Made by a program: the position numbers and the translations under genes
Notes under the pieces: generated by a model
Databases searched by the model: none
What the model saw: the letters and a program-made list of their open reading frames with translations, nothing else
Told to the model about the DNA's origin: nothing
Shown: positions 1 to 10,133 of the stretch, piece after piece
Numbering within the stretch: position 1 is the first letter of the stretch
Layout: every line of letters starts with the position of its first letter
Assembly (NCBI GenBank): GCA_946807835.1
Contig: OX327705.1
Span: forward strand, 11,190,501-11,254,500
Direction: 5' to 3'
Source of the DNA: Ailanthus altissimus
Taxonomy: Eukaryota > Streptophyta > Magnoliopsida > Sapindales > Simaroubaceae
DNA: 64,000 nucleotides

Positions 1-78
1 AATTCAGTTTGAGAAGAGTGTTTTAGCTACTGGTTGTGTTGTTCAATTGTTCATACTTGTTTGGGGTTTTTGTTAATA

Positions 79-3000
79 ATGGCTGATGATGATGCAAGTA
101 GAGTACCAAAGGGATTGAGTTTAGAACAAGCTCAACTCGTGGGCTTACAACGAGCTCATGATGAATTTCGAGGTGAGATTACTGAAATTCGTGGACAACT
201 TGCTGCAATTATAGAAATGATGCAAAGAAACACTTTGCAACCCCAACAAAGGCGGGTAGGGCATAGGGTACCTCGAAATGACCTAGGGAATGCTGGAGAT
301 GAGCCAAATAGGGATGATGAGGCTGAAGATAGGGGTAGGATAAGGAGGCAGCAAAATGACCCTACTAGTGGTATCAAACTTAATATACCACCATTTAGAG
401 GTACTAGTTCTCCTGAAGAGTATCTTGAATGGGTTCAGAAGGTAGAAAGGGTGTTTGATTGGCATGAGTATCCTGAGGCAAAGAAGTGTAAGGTAGCAGC
501 ACTTGAGTTTACCAATTACGCACTTTTGTGGTGGGAAAACTTAAAAGCTCAGCGAAGAAGGGATGACGAAGAAGAAGTTACAAGCTGGCCACTCATGAAA
601 AGATTAATGAAGAAGAGATTTGTTCCGGATTACTATAAACAAGAATTATACATCAAACTCCAGACTTTGCGGCAAGGTTACTTGAGTGTGGAGGAGTATG
701 TGAAAGAATTTGAGCTGTTGCTGATTCGTTGTGATTTGAATGAACCTCAAGAGCAAACAATAGCTAGATTCCTTGATGGATTGAAGAGGGACATAGCTAA
801 TGTTGTTGAGTTACAACCCTTCATATTTCTTGAGGATGTCATAAAGCTTGCAACTAAAGTAGAAAGACAGCAGAAAAGAGGGGGTATCCATATGAGGTCA
901 ACTACAACAAGTAATACAAAGGCTGTTTCTTCACCTTCGCGAACATGGAACACACCTAAACGTGATGAGAAAGTGGAGTTCAGTAAAGGAAGTGCTAGTT
1001 CAGGTTCATTGAAAGGAAAGGAGAAGGTATTTGAACCTCAATTTTCCAGGAGGACGCGAGACATCAAGTGTTTCAAGTGCTTGGGAAATGGGCATATTGC
1101 TTCTGAATGTCCGAATAAGAGGGTGATGGTTTTACAAGGGAAGTATGGAGAGCTTGTAAGTGAAGATGAAGCTGAGATGGAAGAGGAATCTAAAGTCGAA
1201 GTGACTGAACAAGAAGAGAATCTTGAGCCAATGGAGGGAAATTTATTAGTTATTCAAAGGATTTTGAGTGCTGAAGTTGATATTGGTTTGGAACAGCGCG
1301 AAAACATCTTTCATACAAGATGTCAAATCCGAGATAAGGTGTGTGCCATGATCATTGATAATGGTAGTTGCACCAATGTTGCATCCATTACTTTAGTGGA
1401 GAAATTGGGATTAACTACTGTTCCACATCCAAAACCATACAAATTACATTGGCTTAATGACAAGGGAGAGATTCAGGTTACAAGACAGGTTCGGGTTCCA
1501 TTCTCCATTAAAACCTTTCATGATGAGGTTTTATGTGATGTGGTTCCGATGACAGCTAGTCATGTGTTATTAGGACGCCCATGGCAATTTGATAACGATG
1601 TGACTTATAATGGGCGAAGGAACACTTATTCATTTGTGCTGAATGGGAAGAAAGTGAATTTGATGCCATTGAGTTCTCAACAAGTTAGAGAAGATCAGTT
1701 GCGGAATCAAAGGAAGATGATGGAATCTGGTAAAGGGTTAATGTTAGCCAAAAAGGGAGATGTTGAGCAAGCACTAGCTTCTGTGGGGGTTGTTTTCATG
1801 ACTTGGGCAAAGCCTTTATTGCAAGTGGAGGGTTTGGATTTGCCAAGGCAGGTTGTGGAGTTACTTGAAGAGTTCAAAGATGTATTTCCAGAAGAGCTAC
1901 CATTGGGATTACCACCTATTCGAGGGATAGAGCATCAAATTGATTTGGTGCCCGGAGCTTCACTTCCAAATAGACCAGCATATAGATGTAATCCGGAGGA
2001 AGCAAAGGAGATCAAAAGGCAAGTTGGTGAGCTCTTAGAGAGGGGCTATGTGCGTGAGTCACTTAGTCCTTGTTCAGTGCCTACTTTGCTTGTTCCAAAG
2101 AAGGATGGTACCATGAGAATGTGTGTGGACAGTCGGGCTATCAACAAGATAACGGTTAAGTATCGATTCCCTATCCCTAGACTTGATGATATGCTTGATG
2201 AATTGCATGGTGCTGTTTATTTTTCTAAAGTTGATTTAATGAGTGGATATCACCAAATTAGGATGAAAGAAGGTGATGAATGGAAAACAGCCTTTAAAAC
2301 TAAGCATGGATTGTATGAGTGGATGGTGATGCCATTTGGGCTTTCTAATGCACCTAGTACATTTATGAGACTTATGAACCATGTTTTGAGGAAGTTTATC
2401 GGGCTGTTTGTTGTGGTCTATTTTGATGATATCTTGATCTATAGTAAAACTTTAGATGATCATGTGAAGCATCTTATGGCTGTATTTGAGACCTTGCGTG
2501 ATGCTAAGTTGTATGGAAACATCAAGAAGTGCTATTTCTGCCAAGATAGTGTTATCTTTTTGGGGTATGTAGTTTCTAGTAGCGGAATTAAGGTTGATGA
2601 GGAGAAGGTTAAGGCAATTCGTGATTGGCCTAAACCTACTGGTGTTGCGGATGTGAGAAGTTTTCATGGTTTAGCCTCTTTCTATAGGCGATTTATTAAA
2701 GACTTTAGTTCTATTGTTGCGCCTATGACAGAGTGTTTGAAAAAGGGAAATGAGTTTAGATGGAATGAGAATGCACAGAAGTCATTTGAACTGATAAAAG
2801 AACAATTATGTTCTGCTCCAGTTTTAGCACTTCCCGATTTTGCTAAAACATTTGAAATAGAGTGTGATGCTTCAGGGGTCGGTATTGGGGCTGTGTTGAT
2901 GCAAGAAAAGAGGCCAATTGCTTTCTTTAGTGAGAAGCTGAATGGGGCACGGTTAAACTACTCTATTTATGACAAGGAGTTTTATGCATTGATTCGGGCT

Positions 3001-4707
3001 CTCGAGGTATGGCAGCATTATTTATTACCTAAAGAGTTCGTTATTCATACTGACCATGAATCATTAAAGTATCTTAAAGGGCAGAACAAGCTGAATAGAA
3101 GACATGCCAAATGGGTAGAGTTCATGGAGCCATTTCCATATGTCATAAAATACAAGAAGGGGCAAACTAATGTCATTGCTGATGCTCTTTCTAGGACGTA
3201 TGCATTGATTTCTATGTTAAATGCAAGGCTTTTGGGTTTTGAACAGGTGAAAGAACAATATACCAGTGATTCATACTTTGCTAATATGATGTCTAAATGT
3301 GCTAAAGGAGCTTGTGATGGGTTCTTTGTGCATGATGGTTACTTGTTCAAGTTGGGCAGAATGTGTATACCTTCAGGATCCTTACGTGAGTTGCTTGTGC
3401 GTGAGGCTCATGGGGGTGGTCTTAGTGGTCATTTTGGGGAGAAGAAAACTTATGAGCTACTGAAAGAGCACTTCTTTTGGCCTAATATGCTGCGGGATGT
3501 TCATAAAGTTGTTGAAAGATGTGTAAATTGCAAGAAAGCTAAGGGTAAAGAGAATGCATATGGACTATATATGCCTTTACCTATCCCAGAGCAACCATGG
3601 ATGGATATTAGTATGGATTTTGTGCTTGGATTACCTAGAACACAGCGCGGGAAGGATTCAGTGATGGTTGTGGTTGATCGGTTCTCCAAAATGTCACACT
3701 TTATTCCTTGTAACAAAACTGATGATGCTATTCATATTGCTGATTTGTTTTTTAGGGAAATTGTACGTTTGCATGGAATCCCTAAAAGCATTGTCTCCGA
3801 TCGTGATACAAAGTTCTTAAGCTATTTTTGGAAGACTCTTTGGAAGAAGCTTGGAACAAAGTTGCTTTTCAGTACTGCTTGTCATCCACAAACTGATGGG
3901 CAAACTGAGGTAGTGAACCGTACTCTATCTTCTTTATTACGGGCTGTTATAAACAAGAACTTAAAGAGTTGGGATACTTGTTTGCCTATTGTAGAGTTTG
4001 CATATAACCGTAGTGTGCATGGGGCTACAAAATTTTCACCATTTGAGGTTGTGTATGGATTTAATCCATTTGTTCCTATTGACCTTGTTCCTATTCCAAT
4101 TAATGAGAGGACATCTATGGATGGTGTTAAGAAGGCAGAATTGATGAAGAAGCTTCATGAGCAGGTTCGAATTCATATTGAGGAGAAAACAGCTAGGTAT
4201 GTTAAGCATGCTAATAAAGGACGAAAAATGATTAGCTTTGAACCTGGTGATCTTGTTTGGATTCATCTTAGCAAGGGAAGATTTCCTAGCAAGCGGAAGT
4301 CCAAGCTGATGCCAAGAGTTGATGGACCTTTTCGTATTATAGAGAAGGTAAATAGTAATGCTTACAAAGTTGACCTTCCTGGTGATTACAATGTTTCAGC
4401 CACTTTTAATGTGAAGGACTTATCTCCTTATTTGGAAGATTTAGAAGATTCTGATTTGAGGGCAAATCATTCTCTGCCCGGGGGTGATGATGTGCATCAT
4501 GAAGGTTCTAAATCAACTCAAGAAGGCGAGCTGAGCGTAAAGGAGATTTCAGATGGTCCAATAACAAGGGCTAAGGCTAAACAGCTTCAAAGGGCCATAA
4601 GTAGTCAAATTGGAGCTATTGAAGCTTCTATGGGATTAGAAGCTTGCGATCTGAATGGAAACGAGCTAAATGTATTTATTTGTCTTCAATTTGAGATTGG
4701 GACGTGA
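79..4707 (+). CDS. Intact Gag-Pol polyprotein of element A1 (1542 aa)
   Basis: The polyprotein supplies capsid, protease, reverse transcriptase, RNase H and integrase for retrotransposition. The start is the ATG at 79 (MADDD..., A at -3, G at +4); the frame is open upstream to 34, but only from a TTG. In order: retrotransposon gag domain (about residues 130-270), CCHC zinc knuckle [14 protein letters not shown] (331-344), aspartic protease IIDNGS with D427 (Asn in place of the usual Ser/Thr/Gly after Asp), RT with YFDD at 781-784, RNase H with D930, integrase HHCC finger, then D1180, D1241 and E1277 (D-x60-D-x35-E). The integrase C-terminal domain [15 protein letters not shown] follows. The last 73 residues, including [13 protein letters not shown], are encoded in the 3' LTR, and the TGA is at 4705-4707. 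There is no frameshift or stop, unlike every other copy here. CRM-lineage assignment is inference; gypsy Gag-Pol is certain. Confidence 0.95.
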   Translation: MADDDASRVPKGLSLEQAQLVGLQRAHDEFRGEITEIRGQLAAIIEMMQRNTLQPQQRRVGHRVPRNDLGNAGDEPNRDDEAEDRGRIRRQQNDPTSGIKLNIPPFRGTSSPEEYLEWVQKVERVFDWHEYPEAKKCKVAALEFTNYALLWWENLKAQRRRDDEEEVTSWPLMKRLMKKRFVPDYYKQELYIKLQTLRQGYLSVEEYVKEFELLLIRCDLNEPQEQTIARFLDGLKRDIANVVELQPFIFLEDVIKLATKVERQQKRGGIHMRSTTTSNTKAVSSPSRTWNTPKRDEKVEFSKGSASSGSLKGKEKVFEPQFSRRTRDIKCFKCLGNGHIASECPNKRVMVLQGKYGELVSEDEAEMEEESKVEVTEQEENLEPMEGNLLVIQRILSAEVDIGLEQRENIFHTRCQIRDKVCAMIIDNGSCTNVASITLVEKLGLTTVPHPKPYKLHWLNDKGEIQVTRQVRVPFSIKTFHDEVLCDVVPMTASHVLLGRPWQFDNDVTYNGRRNTYSFVLNGKKVNLMPLSSQQVREDQLRNQRKMMESGKGLMLAKKGDVEQALASVGVVFMTWAKPLLQVEGLDLPRQVVELLEEFKDVFPEELPLGLPPIRGIEHQIDLVPGASLPNRPAYRCNPEEAKEIKRQVGELLERGYVRESLSPCSVPTLLVPKKDGTMRMCVDSRAINKITVKYRFPIPRLDDMLDELHGAVYFSKVDLMSGYHQIRMKEGDEWKTAFKTKHGLYEWMVMPFGLSNAPSTFMRLMNHVLRKFIGLFVVVYFDDILIYSKTLDDHVKHLMAVFETLRDAKLYGNIKKCYFCQDSVIFLGYVVSSSGIKVDEEKVKAIRDWPKPTGVADVRSFHGLASFYRRFIKDFSSIVAPMTECLKKGNEFRWNENAQKSFELIKEQLCSAPVLALPDFAKTFEIECDASGVGIGAVLMQEKRPIAFFSEKLNGARLNYSIYDKEFYALIRALEVWQHYLLPKEFVIHTDHESLKYLKGQNKLNRRHAKWVEFMEPFPYVIKYKKGQTNVIADALSRTYALISMLNARLLGFEQVKEQYTSDSYFANMMSKCAKGACDGFFVHDGYLFKLGRMCIPSGSLRELLVREAHGGGLSGHFGEKKTYELLKEHFFWPNMLRDVHKVVERCVNCKKAKGKENAYGLYMPLPIPEQPWMDISMDFVLGLPRTQRGKDSVMVVVDRFSKMSHFIPCNKTDDAIHIADLFFREIVRLHGIPKSIVSDRDTKFLSYFWKTLWKKLGTKLLFSTACHPQTDGQTEVVNRTLSSLLRAVINKNLKSWDTCLPIVEFAYNRSVHGATKFSPFEVVYGFNPFVPIDLVPIPINERTSMDGVKKAELMKKLHEQVRIHIEEKTARYVKHANKGRKMISFEPGDLVWIHLSKGRFPSKRKSKLMPRVDGPFRIIEKVNSNAYKVDLPGDYNVSATFNVKDLSPYLEDLEDSDLRANHSLPGGDDVHHEGSKSTQEGELSVKEISDGPITRAKAKQLQRAISSQIGAIEASMGLEACDLNGNELNVFICLQFEIGT

Positions 4708-4924
4708 TTTAGAGACGTTTGGTGACGTTGGGCTTTAAGAAGCAGCTAAGGGCTTTCTTTTTATGCTATTGGGCTTTATTTACTTCTTATGTTACTACTT
4801 TTATGTATTTGGGCTATTTTGAACTTGTTTAGTTTTGTTTTAAATTGTTAAGTCATATTGGGCTTATTTTGGGCCTTTTTAAGTTTATTAGGTAACATTA
4901 GGGTTTCACCTCATTTTGTAAGCC

Positions 4925-4931
4925 TATATAA
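4925..4931 (+). promoter_or_regulatory. TATA box of the family A LTR
   Basis: TATATAA lies in the context GCCTATATAAGGCATG. It is conserved in the family A LTRs of the window. About 20 bases downstream is the inverted repeat GAGGCA-GT-TGCCTC (4951-4964), close to where transcription would start. Promoter function is inferred from position and conservation. Confidence 0.7.
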
Positions 4932-5058
4932 GGCATGTAAAAGTCTTGTAGAGGCAGTTGCCTCTTTTTGAAATTGGAAGCACGAAATAGAAGAGCTATT
5001 TCTCTCTCAAAATTGTCTTCTCAAGTTTTTCAACTCTTGAAGATAGTTGCTGACTTAT

Positions 5059-5080
5059 CACTCTTTGATCATCAAGAGTG
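5059..5080 (+). other. Hairpin in R/U5 of the family A LTR
   Basis: CACTCTT pairs with AAGAGTG around an 8-base loop, giving a 7-bp stem just upstream of the TGGCGTCAAAACCC segment. The arms are kept in most family A copies, although the copy at 40408-41198 has lost the 3' arm. A role in the RNA leader (dimerisation, packaging or start-site choice) is speculation. Confidence 0.5.
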
Positions 5081-5197
5081 TGGCGTCAAAACCCTAAACT
5101 GATCCTTGTGGCGTCCATTCGACTTATCAAGGTATCTATTTAGTTCTATCCTCCATCAACTTTGCAATTTAATTTTGTTATAAATCAAGGCACATCA

Positions 5198-5468
5198 GTA
5201 AATTGCAAGAAAGCTAAGGGTAAAGAAAATGTATATGGACTATGTATGCCTTTACCTATCCCAGAGAAACCATGGATGGATATTAGTATGGATTTTGTGC
5301 TTGGATTACCTAAAACACAGCGTGGGAAGGATTCAGTGATGGTTGTGGTTGATCGGTTCTCCAAAATGTCACACTTTATTCCTTGTAACAAAACTGATGA
5401 TGCTATTCATATTGCTGATTTGTTTTTTTCAGGAAAATTGTACGTTTGCATGGAATCCCTAAAAGCAT
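5198..5468 (+). pseudogene. Integrase fragment of A2
   Basis: The fragment encodes the second half of the HHCC finger ([10 protein letters not shown]) and the first catalytic Asp region ([12 protein letters not shown]) through [11 protein letters not shown]. It lacks the second Asp and the Glu, so it cannot be a working integrase. It closely resembles A1 over 268 bases, with a 3-base length difference after GATTTG. Its frame is open through the LTR junction but has no proper start. Confidence 0.85.
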
Positions 5469-6031
5469 GGGATTAGAGGCTTGCGATATGAATGGAAATG
5501 AGTTAAATGTGTTTATTTGTCTTCAATTAGAGATTGGGACATGATTTAGAGACGTTTGGTGACGTTGGGCTTAAAGAAGCAGCTAAGGGCTTTCTTTACA
5601 TGCTATTGGGCTTTATTTACTTCTTATGTTACTATTTTTATTTATTTGGGCCATTTTGAATTTGTTTAGTTTAGTTTTAAAATTGTTAAGTCATATTGGG
5701 CCTATTTTGGGCTTTTTAAGTTTATTAGATAACATTAGGGTTTTCCTTCATTTTGTAAGCCTATATAAGGCATGTTAAAGTCTTATAGAGGCAGTTGCCT
5801 CATTTTGGAATTGGATGCACGAAAATAGAACTTTTCTCTCTTAAAATTATCTTCTCAAGTTTTTCAACTCTTGAAGATAGTTGCTGACTTATCACTCTTT
5901 GATCACCAAGAGTGTGGCGTCAAAACCCTAAATTGATTCTTGTGGAGTCCATACGACTTATTAAGGTATCTATTTAGTTCTATCCTCCATCAATTTTACC
6001 ATTTAATTTTGTTATAAATCAAGGCACATCA
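5467..6031 (+). repeat. 5'-truncated family A LTR of A2
   Basis: It starts in the coding part of the LTR (TGGGATTAGAGGC, equivalent to about 4632 in A1) and runs through the TATA region to the complete GCACATCA end. It is of the short-U5 form. Confidence 0.88.
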
Positions 6032-6471
6032 GACTTACAACTACCCCTTACACCAAATGTCTACAAATACAGCTAATGTAATAAATGAAGTATCAAAATT
6101 CAAACATAATATGCTATAATTCAACAAAGCATGCCTTTAAGTCTTGGATGGAAACAAAAGTCTTCAATTCTTGCAAGTTGTCAAGATTTGGCTCACCTAC
6201 TAACTGTTTGACCTTCCTTTAGTTATTAGGATTCAACTTACTCTAGAAAACTTATATTCATGAGCTGTAAAAAGGATTTAGAACTAGACACTTATAATTT
6301 TCTAGTAGTATGAAGATTACCCAAAAATTCCTTCCGAAACAGTACCAGATAAATTCCAAATTAACCCTTAAAATTCATTACCTTTCCTTGAGTCTTTAGA
6401 GTACGAATGTAACTAACTTGAATTCATTTGGCTCTATTTTTAGCTCCATGTGATCAGACACTCTTGTGTCA
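6032..6471 (-). repeat. Partial family C LTR, cut by the A1/A2 block
   Basis: It matches the reverse complement of the complete solo C LTR at 28866-29644 (from about 29277 to its end) and ends CTTGTGTCA. The missing left part should lie beyond the A1 5' LTR, outside the window. A 41-bp insertion (6380-6420) is flanked by the 8-bp direct repeat AATTCATT. Confidence 0.85.
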
Positions 6472-6920
6472 AGATGCAACACAAATGCAACTTTGAAGGT
6501 AAATGCTCTGTGGCTATTTGCCATTTAAATTACACAACGATGCTGTTTGCCATTGTCTTTAGGGAAGACTTACAAATCTAAAGTTCTTTGTGATGTTGTG
6601 AAGATTGATGCATATCATGTGTTACTAGGCATGCCATGGCTACTTGATAATGCTGCAACTTATAAGGGAAAAGACAACACCTATACCTTTACTTGGGATC
6701 ACAAGCAGATAGTTGTGGTTCCAAACCAATGAGAGAATTCTTTGCCAAAAGTGGAGGAGAAATAAGTTTGTAAACTTGTAATTGATAGTTTTAGTTGTGA
6801 GAACCTAGTTTCCCAAAGCCTTGTTGAGCATCTTAAACTTAAAATACAACCACATCTAGTCTTGTATAGCATTGGTTGGATAAAAAATGGGCCTAGATCA
6901 ACAAATTGGAACAAAGGAAT
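6472..6920 (+). pseudogene. Scrambled gag-protease fragment of an F-type element (probably F1)
   Basis: Three protease-region pieces occur out of order. First comes a short ATGCAACTTTGAAGG piece. Next is a late-protease piece (GKTYKSKVLCDVV... to VVVPNQ, 6547-6732), and then the earlier active-site region (KLVIDSFSCENLVSQ, about 6764-6810). In F2 (15560-15960) the active-site part comes first. The middle piece is an inverted repeat of 8030-8262. No full frame survives. It lies on the same strand as F1, so it is probably the upstream half of F1, but it could be a flipped part of element E. Confidence 0.65.
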
Positions 6921-6921
6921 T

Positions 6922-7212
6922 GATGCAAACGACATTGCACAGCCTATACGCATACAAGACAAAGAATTCGCACGTGGGCTTGGAAGGGCTCAAGTCCATC
7001 AATCACATGATACATTAAGTTTGCCAAATGGGCCAATCACAAGACTTAGAGCCAAGCAATTTAAAGAAGCATTAAATGGGCTGATTCAACAAGTTTGTGG
7101 GAGGGCAAACACATGGAGGCCTAGCATAAGCCCAAATACATTTCAAATCAATCCAAATCAGATTCAAGGAAACCTAATCACTTTGATTAAGGCAGAATTT
7201 CTGGAAAGTTGA
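6922..7212 (+). pseudogene. LTR-encoded polyprotein C-terminus of family D
   Basis: The frame enters the LTR from upstream sequence and stays open for about 97 codons. It contains GPITRLRAKQFKEALNGLIQ (7030-7089), which resembles the GPITRAKAK segment of A1 and the C-terminal motif of CRM-type integrases. In an intact element it would be the C-terminal end of Pol. In this solo LTR nothing precedes it but unrelated protease remnants, so it is a relic. It stops at 7212, where the minisatellite begins to expand. Confidence 0.7.
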
Positions 7213-7405
7213 ATATTCAAGGAAACATAATTCCTTTGATTTAGGCATGTTTTCTGGAAATTTGAATATTCAAGGAAACATAATTCCTTTGATTTAGGCA
7301 TGTTTTCTGGAAAATTTGAATATTCAAGGAAACCATGTTTTCTGGAAATTTGAATATTCAAGGAATCCTAATCCCTTTGATTTAGGCATGTTTTCTGAAA
7401 ATTTG
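7161..7405. repeat. 53-bp minisatellite inside the D1 LTR
   Basis: About five tandem copies of a 53-bp unit (GAATATTCAAGGAAACATAA...). Unit starts are near 7162 (degenerate), 7211, 7264, 7318 (internally deleted) and 7354. The D LTR at 30029-31079 has no such expansion, so it arose locally in this copy. Confidence 0.88.
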
Positions 7406-7815
7406 ATTAAGTTTGAATTTTGTTGTTATATTATATTAGTTGTAAGTTTGAATTTGTATTTGAAAGTTGTAACTTGACATCTCTTATGGTCTCAATAAAT
7501 ACCATGGAGATTGAGAGTGGGAGGACAGATTTCAGACAATAATATTTGAGAGTTTTTGTGTTCTTCTTTCATTCTTGAAAGGACTTGAACTTATCAAGCT
7601 TGTTCTTGTGGCGTTCAAACAACCGGACTTATCACCTAGATTCTTGAAGTGTCCTTGGGGTTTCTTGGTGTGGTGTCCTATATCCATCCATAGTCTTGGT
7701 TCTTGGTTTGCTAACTCAAGGGTTAAGACTCGTCAAACCTTCGTCTTGAAGATCTCAGGTTCAATTCCATATTGTGGTGCTGGGTTTTGTCACATTGTTG
7801 GCAAGGTTCATATCA

Positions 7816-9660
7816 GGAATCCACTTTACTTTTAATATCTCTCATTGGAGGTTGTGTTGGTTCTATCATTACATCAACAAATTCTGTCAATAAGCCTTGA
7901 AAACTCCTTATGTGTGGGTTGCATGGATTCCTCAATTCCCTTCACTATTAGAAAAGCATAGGTTTTGATACTTTTTATGTCCTCTACAAACCTATACTCC
8001 CTAAAAGCCACTAACAGTATTGATTTCTCCTCCACTTTTGGCAAAGGTTTCTCTCATTGGTTTGGAACCACAATTATCTGTTTGTGATCCCAAGTAAAGG
8101 TATAGGTGTTGTCTTTGCCCTTATAAGTTGCATCATTTTCAAGTTGCCATGGCATGCCTAGTAACACATGACATGCATCCATCTTCACAACATCACAAAG
8201 AACTTTAGATTTGTAAGTCTTCCCTAAAGACAATGGCAAATAGCATCGTTGTGTAATTTAAATGCTAGGCCCTTTTTTTTATCTAACCGATGCTATACGG
8301 GGCTGGATGTGGCTATGTTTTAAGCTTAAGATGCTCAACGAGGCTTTGTGAAACCAAATTCTCACAACTACAACTATCAATCACCAGTTTATACTTTGTT
8401 AGCCACAAAGCATTTACCTTCAAAGCTATATTTGCGTTGTGTCTTATCAGGTTGTTTTGAGTGTATAACAGCCTCCTTACAACACATGCAACTTCCTTAC
8501 CATTTTCTTTAGCTACTTCAAAGTCATCATCCTCCTCTGCTATTTCTTGTTTAACGTAGTCCTCCTCAGGCTCGCGTTAGGTGACATTGGAAAATTTCCC
8601 TTTGAACTATCTATTATATCCTTCCCCTTTGTCTTGGGCTTCCTTTTGCTTACCTTTTTACCCTTAGACTCTATAAGCTTGCTCTCAGATGTAGTATGGG
8701 TACACTTAGTATTTGATTCAATTCTGGAATAAGGTGGTGCCCTTAGATACCTCTTGGATTTTATTAGTCTCTCGGCCTTCAGTGCCAAGTTTTGTGCTTG
8801 ATTCTATTGACCATATTTGTTTCTTGGCCAACCTATCTTGGATCCCATCACTCCACCCGTTGACATACCTAGCCAATTGCTGATCCTCCGTTTCTGTAAA
8901 GTTAAACCTAACTTGCAACCTTAGAAACTGTTCTGTATAAGCTGAAATAGAACAACTTACTTGGATGCAATTTTGGAACTATTGGAAGAGAGTTTGTTCA
9001 TAATCCAACAGTAAAAAAATCCCCCTTAAAATGTTTTCATTTTGTACCAATGACAGACAGGTGGCAATCCTTTTTATCTTAGACCTTCTTAATGGCATTG
9101 CCAACAAGTACCCACACCCCCACGTAGCTTGTAAGCCACTAAAGCTACTTTACGTTTTGGACTTACGTTAAAAATTTCAAAGAAACTCTCTACCTCATAT
9201 TCCTAATCTAGAAACTATTTTACGTCAGTAGCACCATTAAAAGTAAGTAAATCAGCTTGTACCTTTTAAGAGTCATCATGTTAACTTGTTGTCTCCCTCT
9301 TGGCAGAAACTCGCCATCAAGTTCTCCCTCGATTTCCTCTTCTTAGAGATCATCCATTGTAGGGGATAATCAGTTAGGCCTTCTTCGTGCACCCATAGTT
9401 GCTCCTCTTGCTTGTGGCCTGACCTCAAGCTCATCTCCAGCCTTTTCCTGTAAATCAACATTCATTGGTGCAGAATGTGGTTATCTAGGCAATCTGTTCC
9501 TTGCTGCCATTATTCTTGTTGAACTGGATCATTAGCTATCAACTTCATAACTAGTTCGGTTATTGCTGCCATGCGTTCCTGCAATTCTATTATTCGTGCT
9601 TCCATTCTTTGCTCAAACACATTCAAACGATCTTCATTCAAGTTCACTAGGGTCTGCCAT
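7816..9660 (-). pseudogene. gag-protease remnant of element E
   Basis: The gag start is at 9660 (MADPSE...), with an early frameshift before a Glu/Arg-rich segment (EDRLNVFEQRMEARIIELQ). The gag core (QQLARYVNGW..IQDRL, 8718-8918) and a Lys-rich linker follow. The protease region reads LVIDSCSCENLVSQ near 8370 and GKTYKSKVLCDVVKMDACHV (8239 downward). Several stops and frameshifts interrupt it. A zinc knuckle was not recognised. The fragment ends in the segment before RT (RDIKSKVDS, equivalent to RDIQHRIDF in F copies). Confidence 0.75.
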
Positions 9661-9670
9661 CTCAAGACGA

Positions 9671-9683
9671 GGCTCTGATATCA
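9671..9683 (-). other. Primer binding site of element E
   Basis: Minus strand TGATATCAGAGCC, two bases from the LTR end. It matches the initiator-tRNA-Met primer site TGGTATCAGAGCC with one change. Confidence 0.8.
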
Positions 9684-9685
9684 CT

Positions 9686-10133
9686 TGACACAGAACAAGC
9701 ACTAATGGGTTCATGATTTCATTTGCAAAGACATAAATTTATTGATATCATTCAACAACTAGTTTTTATGAAATAACACCGTGTTCATTATTTTGAATAA
9801 TGAAACAATAACTAATTCCCAAACTTTCAATCCTATGGTTTATATAGAGACCATGTTGATCAAGCTACAAGTGTGAAAGAGTACAAGACAATTCAAAAGC
9901 AAGTAAAATTAAAAAATTACAGCAAATCAAAGTCCTAAAGTGCTATTGGAAAGTCTTAGACTGCCTGCTGAAATTTAAATTCTAAATTGGCTGTTTGAAA
10001 GTCCAATTTTGAAGCAAGTCAAAGTTCTGGAATGGAGGTACTGACTCCTCCACAATCTTCTACATTTTTTGGCTTCATGGGCTGGTTACAATCTTTTAAG
10101 AATGCTAGGGTCTGATTGTAATAGCCCCCATCA
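9686..10133 (-). repeat. 5' LTR of element E (448 bp)
   Basis: On the plus strand it runs from TGACACAG to CCCCCATCA. The minus strand begins TGATGGGGGC and ends CTGTGTCA, followed by the primer site. It carries TATATAGAG near 9842, read on the other strand as a weak TATA region. Confidence 0.8.

Larger units (their letters stand above)
1..5197 (+). mobile_element. Ty3/gypsy element A1, CRM-like, 5' LTR outside the window
   Basis: This is the internal region and 3' LTR of a Ty3/gypsy retrotransposon. Bases 1-78 are the end of the leader before the gag start, and the 5' LTR and primer binding site lie to the left of the window. The reverse copy B (42028-48295) has the same leader joined to a tRNA-Met-type primer site and LTR, which shows what is missing here. 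The coding frame is unbroken from 79 to 4707. A purine-rich tract (CCCGGGGGTGA, ending at 4487) precedes the 3' LTR. The tail of a reverse C LTR follows the A1/A2 block at 6032, so the block probably inserted into that LTR. The target duplication cannot be checked. Confidence 0.93.
4488..5197 (+). repeat. 3' LTR of A1 (family A, short-U5 form, 710 bp)
   Basis: The LTR begins TGATGTGC and ends GCACATCA, an 8-bp perfect terminal inverted repeat. It contains the end of the gag-pol frame (4488-4707), a TATA box, an R/U5 region with a hairpin, and an end that reads directly into GCACATCA. This is the short form; other family A LTRs (10992, 26330, 40408, 42028) carry about 80-90 extra bases near the U5 end. 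Confidence 0.93.
5198..6031 (+). mobile_element. Fragment A2: integrase piece fused to a truncated family A LTR
   Basis: Directly after the A1 3' LTR comes a piece matching A1 3523-3790 (5198-5468), which jumps to the last part of an A LTR (5467-6031, ending GCACATCA). The second junction lies in a shared GCAT. The array therefore reads LTR - integrase fragment - partial LTR, as expected from a tandem or shared-LTR element that suffered large deletions. The right end abuts a reverse C LTR fragment. Confidence 0.85.
6921..7815 (+). repeat. Solo family D LTR, TSD GGAAT (895 bp)
   Basis: It begins TGATGCAAACG and ends GGTTCATATCA. The 5-bp duplication GGAAT is at 6916-6920 and 7816-7820, proving one insertion followed by loss of the internal region. 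It has a CAATAAATACC promoter-like site near 7493 and the paired ACTTATCA / TTGTGGCGT motifs near 7589-7634. It is enlarged by a minisatellite. Confidence 0.92.
7816..10133 (-). mobile_element. Family E gypsy element, reverse, gag-protease half with 5' LTR
   Basis: Reading on the minus strand: LTR 10133-9686, primer site, gag and protease, then truncation in the protease/RT linker at 7816, where an older inverted junction and the D1 insertion lie. The right edge meets F1 sequence at AAGGCTTATTGG, the point that follows GAGTTTC in F2, so E inserted within F1. The other end and its target duplication have been lost through the rearrangement. Confidence 0.75.

Noticed and set aside
34..78. Upstream extension of the A1 frame as the true start
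   Set aside because: The codon at 34 is TTG. The ATG at 79 has a good plant context and the matching ATG is used in B (47226).
7161..7405. CRISPR-like repeat array
   Set aside because: Contiguous 53-bp tandem units without unique spacers, in a plant LTR; it is a minisatellite.
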